Of a stretch of 64,000 bases of DNA, positions 33,555-45,777 are shown piece by piece. The notes below the pieces were generated by a model. It saw only the letters and a program-made list of their open reading frames with translations. It searched no databases and had not been told where the DNA came from. Location: positions 22,798,365 through 22,862,364 of the forward strand of contig NC_092678.1 of the NCBI RefSeq assembly GCF_964355755.1, read 5' to 3'. Each line of letters starts with the position of its first letter. Position 1 is the first letter of the stretch. The position numbers and the translations under genes are program-made. The DNA comes from Antedon mediterranea (lineage: Eukaryota > Echinodermata > Crinoidea > Comatulida > Antedonidae).

Positions 33555-33913
33555 GTGTAGTGGCACTATTTTTAGAACCGTATAAAGTGCATATATAACA
33601 GTCTACTATGCCTAGTTGTAAATAAGTATTAAATCCTAAGAAGCGTTAGACTTCATCTATTTTGTATTACAGTATTACTCTTACTATTATTATACCTATC
33701 AGTCTAATATAACAGAAATTTTAAAATGTTTAATGGAAGTAGGGCCTAATGCTTACGGGTTGTTTTATAGCGTATGTTTAATAGGCCCTACTTTGTTAGT
33801 AAGACAGTCCGCCACCATATTCGTCTTTCGTCATTTTGTACCGTCTCTATCTATATATCTCAAGCAGTTTTATAGATCGATAAATAATAACAATGTAATG
33901 TATGATACCGTAT
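33555..33913. repeat. Dispersed host repeat, left half of copy 2
   Basis: Matches about 61140-61430, including GCTTACGGGTT, GTCATTTTGT-like and ATCGATAAATAA stretches. The foldback element interrupts it at 33914. Footprint-like TAGGGCCTA (33740-33748) and TAGGCCCTA (33782-33790) lie here. Confidence 0.45.
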
Positions 33914-35661
33914 CCGGATATTCACCCCCTGGACATTTACCCCCCGGACAACTACCCCTCGGACAACCACCACCTGGACCACTACCCCCTTAGGACAACT
34001 ACCTCTTTAGGACAACTACCCCTTTAGGACAACTACCCCCGGACAAATACCCCCCGGACAACTACCCCCTTAGGACAACTACCCCCTTAGGACAACTACC
34101 CCCCGGACAACTACCCCCCGGACAATTACCCCCTAGGAACAATTACCCCCCGGACAATTACCCCCGGACAATTACCACCCAGAAAACTATCCCTTTAGAA
34201 CACCCTAACCACTCAGACCATTCAACAACCTGACTCTGCAACAGTGTATAATAGGAATTAATAACTATATTTTAATTCGTTACTTTGACGAATTACTATT
34301 CATTATTGTAAACAAAAGTAAAAGATTGAACATAAATATAGCCTAGTATAAACTGAAGATTGTCACACATGATCATAGGATAGTCGAACGTATTATATAG
34401 TACTCCCTGTATTTACTGTAAAGACTGGGTTCGCTAATAATAATAATAATTTTTGCGTCAGGACAATGCTTCGATAACCACTGGTCTTAAAAGAATTAAT
34501 TTTTGTCTCAAATTTGTCATATATGTATTTTTGTACACTTGAAGAATAATATCACTTTTGATATTTGACCTCAATGTTCACTCACCGAATAAACGTCGAT
34601 CTTTAAATAAATTCCCCTCAAATAAACGGTGACCATGTCACTCCCATGAAACATCATATGGAATAATCGGCGTCTATTTCCATTAGATTATACCCCCTCC
34701 CATTGAATAAACAACTTTCTTCCAATAAATGTCCACCTAAAAACGACCTAAACAATAAACAGCCCAGGCCGTTTTTTCAATAAATACGGTACTTTAAATC
34801 TAGCACATCTAGGGTCTTCTTGCGTGCTGTTAAACAGAATAATCGGTTAAAAACGGGTGTTTCGAAACTAGAGACCCGAGACCAGAGACCCAATACGAAA
34901 AGGGAGACCTAAATATACGAAAAGGGAGTCCCACGTACGAAAAGGGAGACCCCACTATACGAAAAGGGAGACCCCACTATACGAAAAGGGAGACCCTAAT
35001 ATACGAAAAGGGAGACCTAAATATACGAAAAGGGAGACCCAGTTATACGAAAGGGAGACCCAGTTATACGAAAGGGAGACCCAAATATACAAAATGGGAG
35101 ACCCAAATATACGAAAAGGGAGACCATAGGTCTCCCTTTTCGTATTGGGTCTCGTGTCAGGTCTCTGGTCTCGGGTCTCTCTAGTTTCGAAACAACCGTT
35201 AAAAACAGATGATTTCATTTTTACAGAAACCGGTCCTATATATTTGTCTACTTTTGGATGGGGGAGGGGGTTAGTTGACCGGGGGGTAGTTGACCGGGGG
35301 GTAGTTGACCGGGGGGTAGTTGACCCGGGGGTAGTTGACCCGGGGGTAGTTATCCTAAGGGGGTAGTTGTCCTAAGGGGGTGGTTGTCCTAAGGGGGTGG
35401 TTGTCCGGAGGGTAGTTGTCCGGGGGGTTGTTATCCTAAGGGGGTAGTTGTCCTAAGGGGGTAGTTGTCCGGGGGGTAGTTTTCCGGGGGGGTAGTTGTC
35501 CGGGGGGTAGTTGTCCGGGGCGTAGTTGTCCGGGGGGTAGTTGTCCGGGGGGTAGTTGTCCTAAGGGGGTAGTTGTCCTAAGGGGGTAGTTGTCCTAAGG
35601 GGGTAGTTGTCCGGGTGGTAAACATCCGGGGGGTAACTGTCTAGGGGGTAGGTGTCCTAGA
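33914..35661. mobile_element. Foldback-type element with minisatellite arms
   Basis: The left arm (33914 to about 34195) is an array of GGACAACTACCCC-type units; the right arm (about 35255-35661) is the same array in opposite orientation. Together they could form a long hairpin. ACCGTAT flanks both sides (33907-33913 and 35662-35668), a candidate 7-bp target duplication. The paralogous copy at about 61420-61450 runs through the site without the insert. The Drosophila FB family has this design: inverted arms made of short tandem subrepeats. The middle contains a further inverted repeat and AT-rich sequence with no transposase. Confidence 0.65.
34843..35207. repeat. Inner inverted repeat with ACGAAAAGGGAGACC array
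   Basis: Left arm about 34843-34912 (GTTTCGAAACTAGAGACCCG) and right arm about 35125-35207 (its complement) enclose about eight units of 22-24 bp containing ACGAAAAGGGAGACC. It lies wholly inside the foldback element. ORFs across it are repeat translations. Confidence 0.7.
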
Positions 35662-37767
35662 ACCGTATGATACATGAGTAACAGCGTCATAATATAATGT
35701 AGTTTAATAGTTATGTTAACGTAGGCCTACAAATATTATAATAATTATTTTAATTTAATATGCCGATTTTGTTAGGAAATGTGCAGATTTAGTGATATTC
35801 TATTCCATTCTTATTGGTTTGAACTTATTTCTTCCATTTTCCAATGAACCATAGCGCTAGGAATTCATTGTGTTTAGTAACACAACGAGACCCTTCACAA
35901 TTATTTTATTTGCTCTGCATTGAGTAGGCCTATTGATATTGCAGATTAAATAACGTTAGGTGAACTAAATAAATTGAAAGGATTGTTATGGTACAGTAAG
36001 TCCATTTGTCGTTTATCAAAGATGATGGAGTGGTTATGACCATTGGATTTATTTTGTAATGGTTTGCGCCACCTACAGTTCAATATCATCATTACATTAT
36101 ATGATAATGAATGTTGCATGAGTAGCTCACGTTGTATTGTGTCTCATACATCTATCTTACAGTATTTGTAGTTACATAATATTTGAATGTTCAATCTCAG
36201 AAAATAGAATCTCATCAAACCCTTTTCCCTCTCTTGCACCCGTGCACCCCAATGTTTGGTATTCACTGGATTTGCTAATGATTTCTGTCTAGTATTACTA
36301 GTAAATACAATTAAAACTAGATTTGAACTCGTCACTACGGACGAGTTAGGTTATCCGCAGTGCAAAAGCCACGTGCACGTCATACGTTAGAATAGTGCGC
36401 GCAAAAAAATAAAACGATTATGGCATTGAAAAATGTTAGTGCGCTCTCTATGTTGCGTCGCGTCTAAGTATATACGGTATAACACTATATACTGTATACG
36501 TACTACATACAGTGCAGAATAGGTGAAAATAAGTGACCAAAGTTATTGACGCATTTGAACATGATGACGTCATCACAATTTTTAAAATGGTGGATCATGC
36601 GAAAGGTAATTGATTGATCTAGACAATATAAAAAAATTGAGTGAAATGGAATAAGGATAAGTAGAGATGCGCTCTATTAAATTGACGAGCTATGACGAAA
36701 GAGAAAAAAATCCTATATTTTATATTCGGGTGGCCATACGATGACGTCACAATGTCTGGTTAGCCATATCAATGCATGATTCGAGAAAAACAACTCATCT
36801 ACTTCCAGAATCTGAAATTTTAAATATTTTCACCTCGGAGTTTAGAATCTATGACTGTTTTAAAAAAGGCATAATTTTGACGAATTTTTGAACTTTTTCT
36901 TCAAAAACGCGCGCAAACTGTTCAATTCTACGTGCTCGTATGACGTGATTTTAAGTCGAAATTGATTGAAAATTGGTAAATGTACTAGAAAAGGCTGAAA
37001 AAACAAAAATCAAGCAAAAAAAAGATGTTTTTGCGCTACGTGCGCACGCGCGCGTAAAAAATATGCGCACGCGTGGGAATTTTTGAAATGCTCAAAATGA
37101 CCTGAAACGCGTAGAAAGTTGATTAGAAATGAATTTTTCGCAATTTGAAATTTTAAACGCGCGTGCGCGCGTAACTTTATGTCAAACATGCCATTTTTAA
37201 TCCATAGAAAGTTTGCCCTTGATATGACTTAAATGTTCACTAAGTGTCATTACAAAATGACTTTTGCTTTTTAGTCTATGTTAAATACGCGAAATTCATA
37301 AAATCGCGCGTAGCTTACGCTGCGCGACTCTAAAGTAAAAAAACCAGCTGTCCTGCACTTCTACAGATAGAGGTAAATCTTCTGACAAAGTTATACGATG
37401 TAATGTTGATCAGAATTTGAGATACACGTGACACAAAATTTTGGGAAAGAAAGAAGAATAACATAGAAAAAAAAAAAAAAAAAAAAGATCCTGACAATAA
37501 CAAGAGGTTATCCGCCAAGAGCGGATAACCAATAAAGCCTAAATAAATTTCAAAATCTCATAAATATATTTAACACAACCACTAATAGTATACTGTGTTG
37601 ACTCTAAATTTATTGTGAATAATTTGTTATTTTGAACACCAAAGTGAAGCATACGAGCACTTTTAAATCATGTAACGATATAAACACATAGTCAGTTAAA
37701 GGTTGATTGGTTGATTATAATGGAATGAAAAATTGATAGATTAATTGCCATATTCTGGATTACTTAC
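35662..37767. other. Gene C first intron: host repeats and CpG-rich block
   Basis: 35669-36010 is the right half of the dispersed repeat copy 2 (cf. 61440-61760). 36024-36290 is nearly identical to 18205-18440 in gene F intron 1 and partly to 56284-56460 in gene E intron 1. About 36340-37540 is richer in CpG (runs of GCGCACGCGCGCG) and is bounded by GGTTATCCGC motifs. It may be another transposon, but clean ends were not found. No gene is seen. Confidence 0.4.
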
Positions 37768-38310
37768 TGTTATTCACATCAACAGAATTGATTAAATGGT
37801 TGAGTCTATTTCTTTTTAACATCTTAATGAATTCCTTCATGTTTTCTTCCGAGAGAATCTTGTTTCGTTCAAGATCTATGATCAAACTCCAGCTATCTTC
37901 ATAATGTTTAAACATTGTTTCTTCATACATCTCACTTATCTTTGTTGTATCTCTATCTGTCATAGCATTGCCTAGCCGCATTATCTTCTGTCTGTGTTCA
38001 TTAAATTCCAACATTCTCTCTTCTGTTGGTTGTAACATTTCTAATCCTGCTATTATGTGTATTCGGTCCCAGAGTCCATCTTGTTTTGTTACACTAATGG
38101 TATCATATATAAGAGTGGGATTGTTGTGATTCAGTCCTTGATAAGTATACAACAAGTTTAACAAGTACATCATTGACGACGCGTTCTCTAGTTTACCTTT
38201 ATCTGGCACCAAATCTTCGTACAACACTTTAATCATCTTGATTTGGCAAAATTGGTCAAACCAATTTGCCACAGTACTTTTCAACTGTATGAATTGATCG
38301 TCTGTTAAAG
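37768..38310 (-). CDS. Gene C: DED-like exon (divergent tandem pair)
   Basis: Exon of 543 nt, phase 1-1, acceptor CTCTCACAG before 38310 and donor GTAAGT after 37768. Unlike the other DED exons it starts phase 1, so a short upstream exon with the Met should exist; the in-frame ATG at 38335 lies in the acceptor tract. It encodes two DED-like units: about residues 1-95 (LKSTVANWFDQFCQIKMIKV, LWDRIHIIAG) and about 100-180 (HRQKIMRLGNAMTDRD, then IDLERNKILSEENMKEFI). The second is the most DED-like helix pair in the cluster. I assign it to gene C because the next exons in this direction are the 29.5-29.9 kb linker and 29.1 kb TM exons and shared intron-1 sequence lies between. Confidence 0.65.
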
Positions 38311-40432
38311 CTGTGAGAGTAAAAATACATATCATTGTGTTATTTTATTTCTAATATTTATATTATGATAATGAACAACTGCAACAGAAAACAACCACAC
38401 GGAGTAGTACAGGATGTGACATGTATCCTAAATAACATTAACAATTCTAATATTATTATCTTAAGGTGTGAATAATTAACAACAAAAATGTGCAGACTTT
38501 TATTGTGTTAGCGAGATATTTAAGGTCAAAGGTCAGTGACTTTTATGTAACATTTGATGTCTTATAACTCCTCAACCCCTGGGTTTAAAAGGATAAATGT
38601 AGTGTCATTAGGAGTCACAAAAATAAATACAACTTTTGCAACTTTTTAATAATTCCATTGGTCAGATATACAAGGTCAAGGGTCAATGACTTTATTTAGT
38701 ATATAATGGCTCATAACTATTTAACAACTGCACACAACAGGACAAAAGTGTTCCTGAATCGGTTTTACTGACCACATATATTCTTGATTCACCATCAATG
38801 TTTTTAAAAAATTGTATAAGTTGAATCTAATTAATAAGTACAAATCTTAATTTCTGCCGATGTCATTGTTATTTTATTTTTATATGTTAATATATTGTAT
38901 ATATCCTTTTATAGTTTTAGCTGTTAGTTTTTTTAGGTTTTCAACCTTGTACAAGCTTTTAGCTTTTGTTGTTGATCCTTTTCATCTTTTATGCATTTTA
39001 TCTTTGACATGTTTTATGATTTTTATGTTTTTTTGATGAATAAAATGAATGAAATGAAATGAAATGATTCAGTACATTGTTTGTCTATTTGTGACTTTAT
39101 AGTCAGAGATATATGATAATTCAATACAGGCAGTCATTTTGGATTTTGGCCGCCATTTTGGAAGATCGAAAACTGATTGGCTGGCTTCTAGGCAAAAATC
39201 AATTTGTAGGTCAAAAGAAGTCTCATGCCAAATTTGGCGCCACTCGCCTTAATCACTATATAATGTCCATTTTCACAAATGGAATAAACATCTAATTGAT
39301 TTAAATGTAAATTATTGAGACCGGGATCTCGTTTTTTACTTATGTTTAGTATATTTTACCTGTTTCTGTTCCTTCCATGTTTTCTGGTGAACAAAGGTGG
39401 CGGTTGCTTATATTCAATATAGTATATATAGTATTTTGACAAAAGACTAGTTGCAAAATTGTTCCTGTGCAGTAGACTGAATCTCACAGTTGACATCTAA
39501 AACTCAGTAAAGTAACGATAACTTAACATTGGTGGTGTAGACCTATTAATGTACGTATCTAACTAGATAAATTGTAAGAATAGTCGGTAACATATTGTCG
39601 ACAAGTACTTTTGTTAACAGTATATTAATTCTGTATTATTATATTTCATTGAAGCGACACAGCCACGTCACAATTAATGAATACCAACAACCTGATCAAA
39701 AGCCTTATAGTAATATCGTATCAAAAAATAGGTATGGAATGAGGAATTTATAGTCCGGTTTTACACATATATACAGTATTATATTCATTCATTTAAATGA
39801 GTATATAATTGTAACCATATTAGTATTTTGGTATTACTACTTTGGATATATGATGAGGTTGATTAAACATTTAAAACTATACAGAATCTCGACATCCTTG
39901 TGTTCAGTAGAATTGATCGTTTTTCATTAAATGTACCGGTTCACTGAATCATACATAGTATAACTAAATATACGCTTGCTCTATGCTATGTCGGTTTTAG
40001 CTTTGCATTTAGTTTTGCAACTTATGGAATCGATCATAGTATAACATTTTAGGTGGAATATTTTAATCAATCATTGTACTTCTTTTCGGCATTGAAAACT
40101 TCGTGTTCTAGGTCTATTTATAACTAACTAACTAAACTATTTTTCTCCCGCGTATGCTGTTTTTGACGTTTGTTTGTAACGTGATTTCGTTTAAAGAAAT
40201 ATAATAATCATTATCTTACAATGAAATGCCAACAAACTGCCTGTTGAGGGCAGTAGACTAATACATAAAATTATCATTTTCATTTATTACGTATTCTGTA
40301 TTGTTATTTTCAATTATATGTAATTAGGACTACTGTTATAGGAGAATCTTAGAAATGATAAAACCAATAATATGAATTGTGAAATATAACGACATTCAGT
40401 GTACCATTTGGCGTTCTTTAGTTAGGCCCATA
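38311..40432. other. Gap: 5' flank of gene C and repeats
   Basis: A DR1-type AGGTCAAAGGTCA is at 38523-38535, with a diverged duplicate at about 38670. About 38880-39066 looks like a LINE 3' end (AATAAAATGAATGAAATGAA tail). About 39430-39670 is a weak match to the conserved 5' flanks of genes F and E. No gene can be supported; the 60-codon ORF near 39113 is not convincing. Confidence 0.35.
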
Positions 40433-40560
40433 CCACTATAGGCCTATTATCCACTATAGGCCTATACCACTATAGGCCTATTATCCACTATAGGCCTATA
40501 CCACTATAGGGCTATTATCCACTGTAGGCCTATACCACTGACAGTAGGCCTATTATCCAC
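40433..40560. repeat. Short tandem repeat containing TAGGCCTA
   Basis: About four copies of a unit near 34 bp containing ACTATAGGCCTATTATCCAC, each with one or two TAGGCCTA palindromes; one copy has lost a base (TATAGGGCTA). Confidence 0.7.
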
Positions 40561-40659
40561 CATCGTATTTAAAAAAAATGTTGGTCTATGATGCAAACTG
40601 ACGTCATCTGATTTTTATATTCGAATTATGCTATTATAAAAGAAACCCTGTTATTTACA

Positions 40660-41960
40660 CCAACTGTGAACTACTCTATAATGTATATGTATTTACTATT
40701 TATTTATCTCAATTTATTCAATAACGCTAAACTGTTCTTTCCCCAAAGTTAGTCACTTGATGACATTATTTTGCTGTATATTAATTAAATAACAATTATA
40801 GAATCTTCTTTTCAAGCTCTAGTTATATCATCTCATTAACAGAATAAAGGATTTAAAATAAATTTCGCCATTGACATAAAGTTGTTGAATTTCTTCTTAT
40901 AAAATTGTATCACAGATTTTCATTTACAACACTACATTTGAGTTTATACAGACTTTTAATATAATGCCTATACTTCGCCTTATCACTGATATTTCCCAAA
41001 TGTTCTTCGATTTTGAAATTCTTTTTATTCTGACCGATTAGTGTAGCAGTGTTTATTTCCAGAAGAATACGACACATTTCAGTTTGTGTTGAGAATAAAC
41101 GATTTTATTTAACAAATTGTACAAGTTCTGATTAATTATTAAAACAATAAATATCTGAAATATACTGTCACCGTTGACATTTAAGAATTTTATTTTGGAA
41201 AACTTCGAATACGATAAAAGTAGGCAACACAATTTATGTCCAAATACTTCTTTCGTCGTCTAAAGTGAGTGTGCTGCCACCTATATTGATGTGTTCACGC
41301 ATGAGTAAGCTCATTTGCATTCTTTCTTCACCAGATGTATGTTATGTTTATGGAGTTCCAGCCCACGTGTCTGAGATGTGTTTACTATTGCTATATTGTG
41401 CGGATGTTTTTTTAAAGAAATCTAGGCCGGACATTTTTCAAGCCAGGACTCAAGGAGTGAATACGGGGTAAGCTTGCATTAACTTATATTCTTGTTAATG
41501 TAGAACTATTAGGCCTAGCCACATTTTAGTAGTGCAGTGGTTACGTACGAGTACGTACGAGTAAAGTACAGTAGGGCCTGTTAATACTAGACGCATTCTT
41601 ATAGTGTTCTTCCTTGTAGTCGGTAATGCGTGTAACATGAATATTCATATCACTACCTTATTGAATATGCATGATGTCCGCATCGCATATTTACATACGG
41701 AAAAAATGCGTAATAAACAAAATTGTACAATAAATCGAGTCAAATGTAATTTGATCAAGTTATATTATACCCCAAAAAAAAAAGAAAATACACACTCATC
41801 AAACTAATTTATAATTTTTAAAACGATTAATAAAAACCAATAAAATGTATCCTCCGTTTATATAATCGATATTATAAATTAAAATAAAAAATATTAAGGC
41901 CCGACAATGATCGACGATAAATAGATAAATATAGAGTTTTCTTATATAAAACAAAAATAT
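40660..41960 (+). repeat. Gene-3' flank block, copy 2
   Basis: Second copy of the block described at 24410-25900, with the same CACGTG context and the GTAAGC donor after about 41467. In this copy the segment before the donor is open from ATG 41265 for 68 codons, but the frame is broken in the other copies, so coding is unlikely. It ends with an AT-rich stretch matching 25600-25800. Confidence 0.45.
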
Positions 41961-42917
41961 ATTAAAAAAGTTTACATTCTGGAACTATATGATAACCATC
42001 TTTAATCCAATCAAATGACATAATGATCAATAAGAAAAATATAACCGTTGTTGTATCGTCACGATATTTTTGTACTAGCTAATCATGACGTCATTTGATT
42101 GTGAAAATATTATATTTGTATCAAACACAGCATAAATGGTTATCTTATAATTCTAGGATAATTTTTTTTGTTTCATGTATATTTTCTAGTTTACGTCGAT
42201 CATTATCGTTGTAGTACAAATGGGACTTTATACTACTTATCATACTGGATACCAATGAAAACAGTGTGGTTATATTTATAACTTACTAAAAACGAAGAAT
42301 CATCATAAAACCATTGTCAAGCACGCCATTTCAATGCTGTAGTTTGAAAATGTTCAACCAAGTAACTGTATAACAGCTTCATTTGAATCACCTTTATTTA
42401 AACATTAAAAAAAAATCTGATTACAGTATCATAATTTTTTCATTTAACTTTTTTACTCGACGTATATATGATGAAGTAGGCTACTATTAATATAATAAAT
42501 AACAATAATAATAATAATTTATTTATTTATTGGGTTTGTTTTATACATAGCCTATATTTAAAATAGATACAAAATCACAAAAATTAGTGATGAATCACAG
42601 GAAGAAAACAAGACCTACCCATTAAAAAAATTGTTTCTTTTCTAAATACTAGCCATGGTCATGAATTGACCTCACTTGTCTTTTACCATACAGTTTTTCT
42701 AATTTATTCATTTATTCTTTTTCTTTTCATTTTTTGTTAAGGCTCGCCCACCACAAGATGTTTTTTTTTTCATCTTCAAGGGCATCTGCATTCATACTCT
42801 TACCTCAGAGTCTTTGCTTTGTACGTTATTATCTTTTATATCAGAGTAGTAAATAAATGTTATGAAACAAGACAATATGAAAGGTTAAAATTAATAATAG
42901 AAAAAGCGAAATGTATC
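41961..42917 (-). other. Decayed 3' end of gene D, beyond the insertion
   Basis: AT-rich. The segment at about 42890-42917 (GGTTAAAATTAATAATAGAA) matches 26165-26190 in gene C, which there encodes the C-terminal tail. The original 3' end of gene D thus lies here, separated from the gene by the transposon at 42918. No intact coding remains. Confidence 0.55.
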
Positions 42918-43029
42918 GGAAGTATCAAAATCTCCCTGCTCCAATCCAAGATTTCTTCTAGGCATACCTAAATATCTACTACGTCATCATATATCGTAAT
43001 TTCATCCGTTAGCGGCTGTGTACACCTGT

Positions 43030-43335
43030 CCTGACAAATAATAAATTTATTATTTGTCATCCGTTAGAGCAGGTAACTATGTACAATGGCATCATAAATT
43101 ACCTGCCCTGACGGATGGCAAATAATACATTTCTTATTTGTCATCCGTCAGAGCAGATAACTATGTACAATGGAATCATAAATTACCTGCCCTGACGGAT
43201 GGCAAATAATACATTTCTTTGTCATCCGTCAGAGCAGGTAGTTGCTATGTAGGCCTACAGTAGAATCATACAATACATGACCTGACGGATGACAAATAAA
43301 TAAATGTCTTAGTTGTCATCCGTCAGGACAGGTAA
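43030..43335. repeat. Array of four hairpins
   Basis: Four tandem units of about 70-95 bp. Each contains an inverted repeat: GACGGATGGCAAATAA-like on the left and TTATTTGTCATCCGTC-like on the right, framed by CCTG...CAGG. The first unit has a shortened left stem. The fourth has a GGCCTA insertion just before it (43252-43257). Confidence 0.7.
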
Positions 43336-43372
43336 ACAAACGGCTTTATGCACAGTGGATTCTATATATGGG

Positions 43373-45777
43373 GCATTCCACAGTATTTGGTCCATGGGCT
43401 TAAACATTTCATTTACTGATTTTGATGTAACCCTTGGCCATTTCTCAAAATAGACACATATTGAAGTTTATAATAACATTTTTTTTTATTTTTCTATTTA
43501 TTTTTTAGTTAAATATTAAATATGAAAAAAACATATTTGACGTGGACATTTTTAATCCTATTTATTTCATAGACTATGCATCTTATTACTATTTTTTCAA
43601 CATATATAGTTACTTTATGTATCAATAATACATAATCAAGTATTTAATTACAATTTTGTTTTTTTTTATATTAATTTCATACATGCATTTCAAATTCATA
43701 AATGTCCCGTCCGCGACGATGTAGGCGGTTTTTTTTACATTTATTTTAAAAGTAATGATGCAAAAATCTTGATAATTCATTTTCTCCTCCTGAGCACTAT
43801 ATCTCATTATATTATGAACACATTTTTTTTAAATTTTATATTTTGATGAAAATATCATATTTCAAAAATATATTGTTACAGACGGGACATTTTTGTTACG
43901 GACGGGACATATCATTTAAATCCTAATTATTTCACAAACCATGAATCTTGTAAACATTTTTTTACCAGATATAGCTACTCTATGTTCCTATTGCACATAG
44001 TCAGGCATTTTATAATACATATTTTGTTTATTAAATTTCATATATATATTTCAATAATTGTCCCATCCGCGACATTTTAATAGTAGTTTTATAGTGTTTT
44101 TTACATTTCAGTTACAAGTATTGATACCACAATTTAATATTTTGTTTTCTCATTTTGAAAACTATATGCAATACATTATATACAAATATTTTGAAACTTT
44201 TGCTGAAAATATCATATTCAAAAATATATTGATGACATTTTTCGTAGGAACGGGACAGGCATTTTTGTTAAGAACGGGACATACATTTAAATCCTTTTCA
44301 TTTCATAAAACCATGCATCTTGTTAACATTTCCCCATAAATATATTGTAGTTCAAGTTCAATCAAGTATTTTATTAAATTGTTTATAAATTTAATACTTG
44401 CATTTCAAAGTTCATAATTGTTACTTCTTAGACATTTCGAGTGGGTTTTTTTCCTCACTTGTGTTTGTTGAAGTAATGGTTCCACAATAGTTATTTAATT
44501 CTTAATTTTAAATCTTAATTTTCAACTGCTAAGGATATTTAATTTCAATAGATTTCATTCATCTTTTTATTTCGGAATTAAACAAGTTTTTTAAAACTTG
44601 TATTATGTATTTAAAAAAAACATTACTATAAAAAATTATTGAATGTTACGGATGGTGCATTTTTTTTATGGACGGGATTGCATTATTTTAAGAATTAAAA
44701 AGTGTTTTGTACTGTAGGCTGGTAAGTACTGTACAAAGGTCTTAACTTTTGTTTATTAATCCGGTCTGTGTTTAAAATAACAATCCACAAAAGAACAATA
44801 CCAAAATCCAAAACAACATGACCAGTATGAATGGGAGTATTTGGTGCGGTCATCACTTTGTAGATTTCATTCTTTGTGAATTTGCAACCAAGAACCTTTT
44901 TTTTGTAAATCAGATACTAAATAATTAAGATTTAATTTAAATAGAAATAGGCCTACAGTGATATTAAATCCAAGCAAGGATAGAAGAAAATTTTAGATGC
45001 AACTTGGTTCCACTAACAAATTCAGACGTCAAACGCCAACGCCAATTTTTAAAGATTCGCCTTAAATGTGTTACTATCTTGAACTGTTGTGTAATATGCC
45101 AAGCATAGCTTTTATATTAGTGTAAATAAATATTTTGATAACATTTAACAATATTGCTTCTATTATAACTCTTCGAATAATTAATTTTATAAATAATATT
45201 TCATATTTATGAATTTTAATATTTTCACTTGACATAAACTTTTAAACAGTGTTTCAAAGGTTGAATTATATTTTGATTTGGAAATAAAAGATTACATTGA
45301 TGTAAAAACTTATTTTTTTATTTTTTTAATAGCAAAACAATTTTTTAACGTGGACAAAAGTGTCTTGTCCGCGACGTTAGAAATGTCCCGTCCGTAACGA
45401 CATATACTGTAAATCATATTTATTAATAAATTTGCAGTTAAATTTTTATAATTAACATTCAGTTATCTAAAACAACTATCTGGCAACATAATTATACAAA
45501 ACAAATTTTAAAATCTCTTTTAAATGAGGAGAAATATTACAATACGTAAACCTTCTTAAAAGTCATGTCCATTTGCCGTCCCATCCGTGACGCATACAAT
45601 TTTCAATTTTTTGTATACAGTCTTTTTTCTTTTTTTGACTTTCATAATTAACATTGGCCATATATGTATACATTTATTCTACTTTGAATCTTGTATTTTT
45701 TTTTATTTTTAAGATATGTCTCGTTATATTCTCAAAAATGTCTCGTCCGTCTGTAAAAAAAAAATACTGTGGAATGC
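43373..45777. repeat. Nested inverted-repeat-bounded block with 370-bp tandem units
   Basis: GCATTCCACAGTATTT at 43373-43388 is perfectly inverted at 45762-45777. Inside, at least three diverged units of about 365-370 bp follow one another (landmarks CATGCATCTT-like at about 43573, 43940 and 44309). GGACGGGACAT / GTCCCGTCC motifs recur through the block. This may be a separate transposon inserted in the larger one; the duplication at its edges is unclear. Confidence 0.5.

Noticed and set aside
36320-36370. tRNA-like B box (GAGTTCAAATC on the minus strand) suggesting a tRNA gene or SINE
   Set aside because: No convincing A box, acceptor stem or cloverleaf could be paired around it.
38523-38535. 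Perfect DR1 nuclear-receptor site AGGTCAAAGGTCA
   Set aside because: It sits in a locally duplicated repeat about 0.2 kb before the gene C DED exon and a single match has little weight; noted under the gap entry only.
41265-41471. 68-codon ORF ending at a GTAAGC donor
   Set aside because: The frame is interrupted in the paralogous blocks at 25.2 and 52.2 kb, so coding is unlikely; kept only as a possible non-coding first exon.
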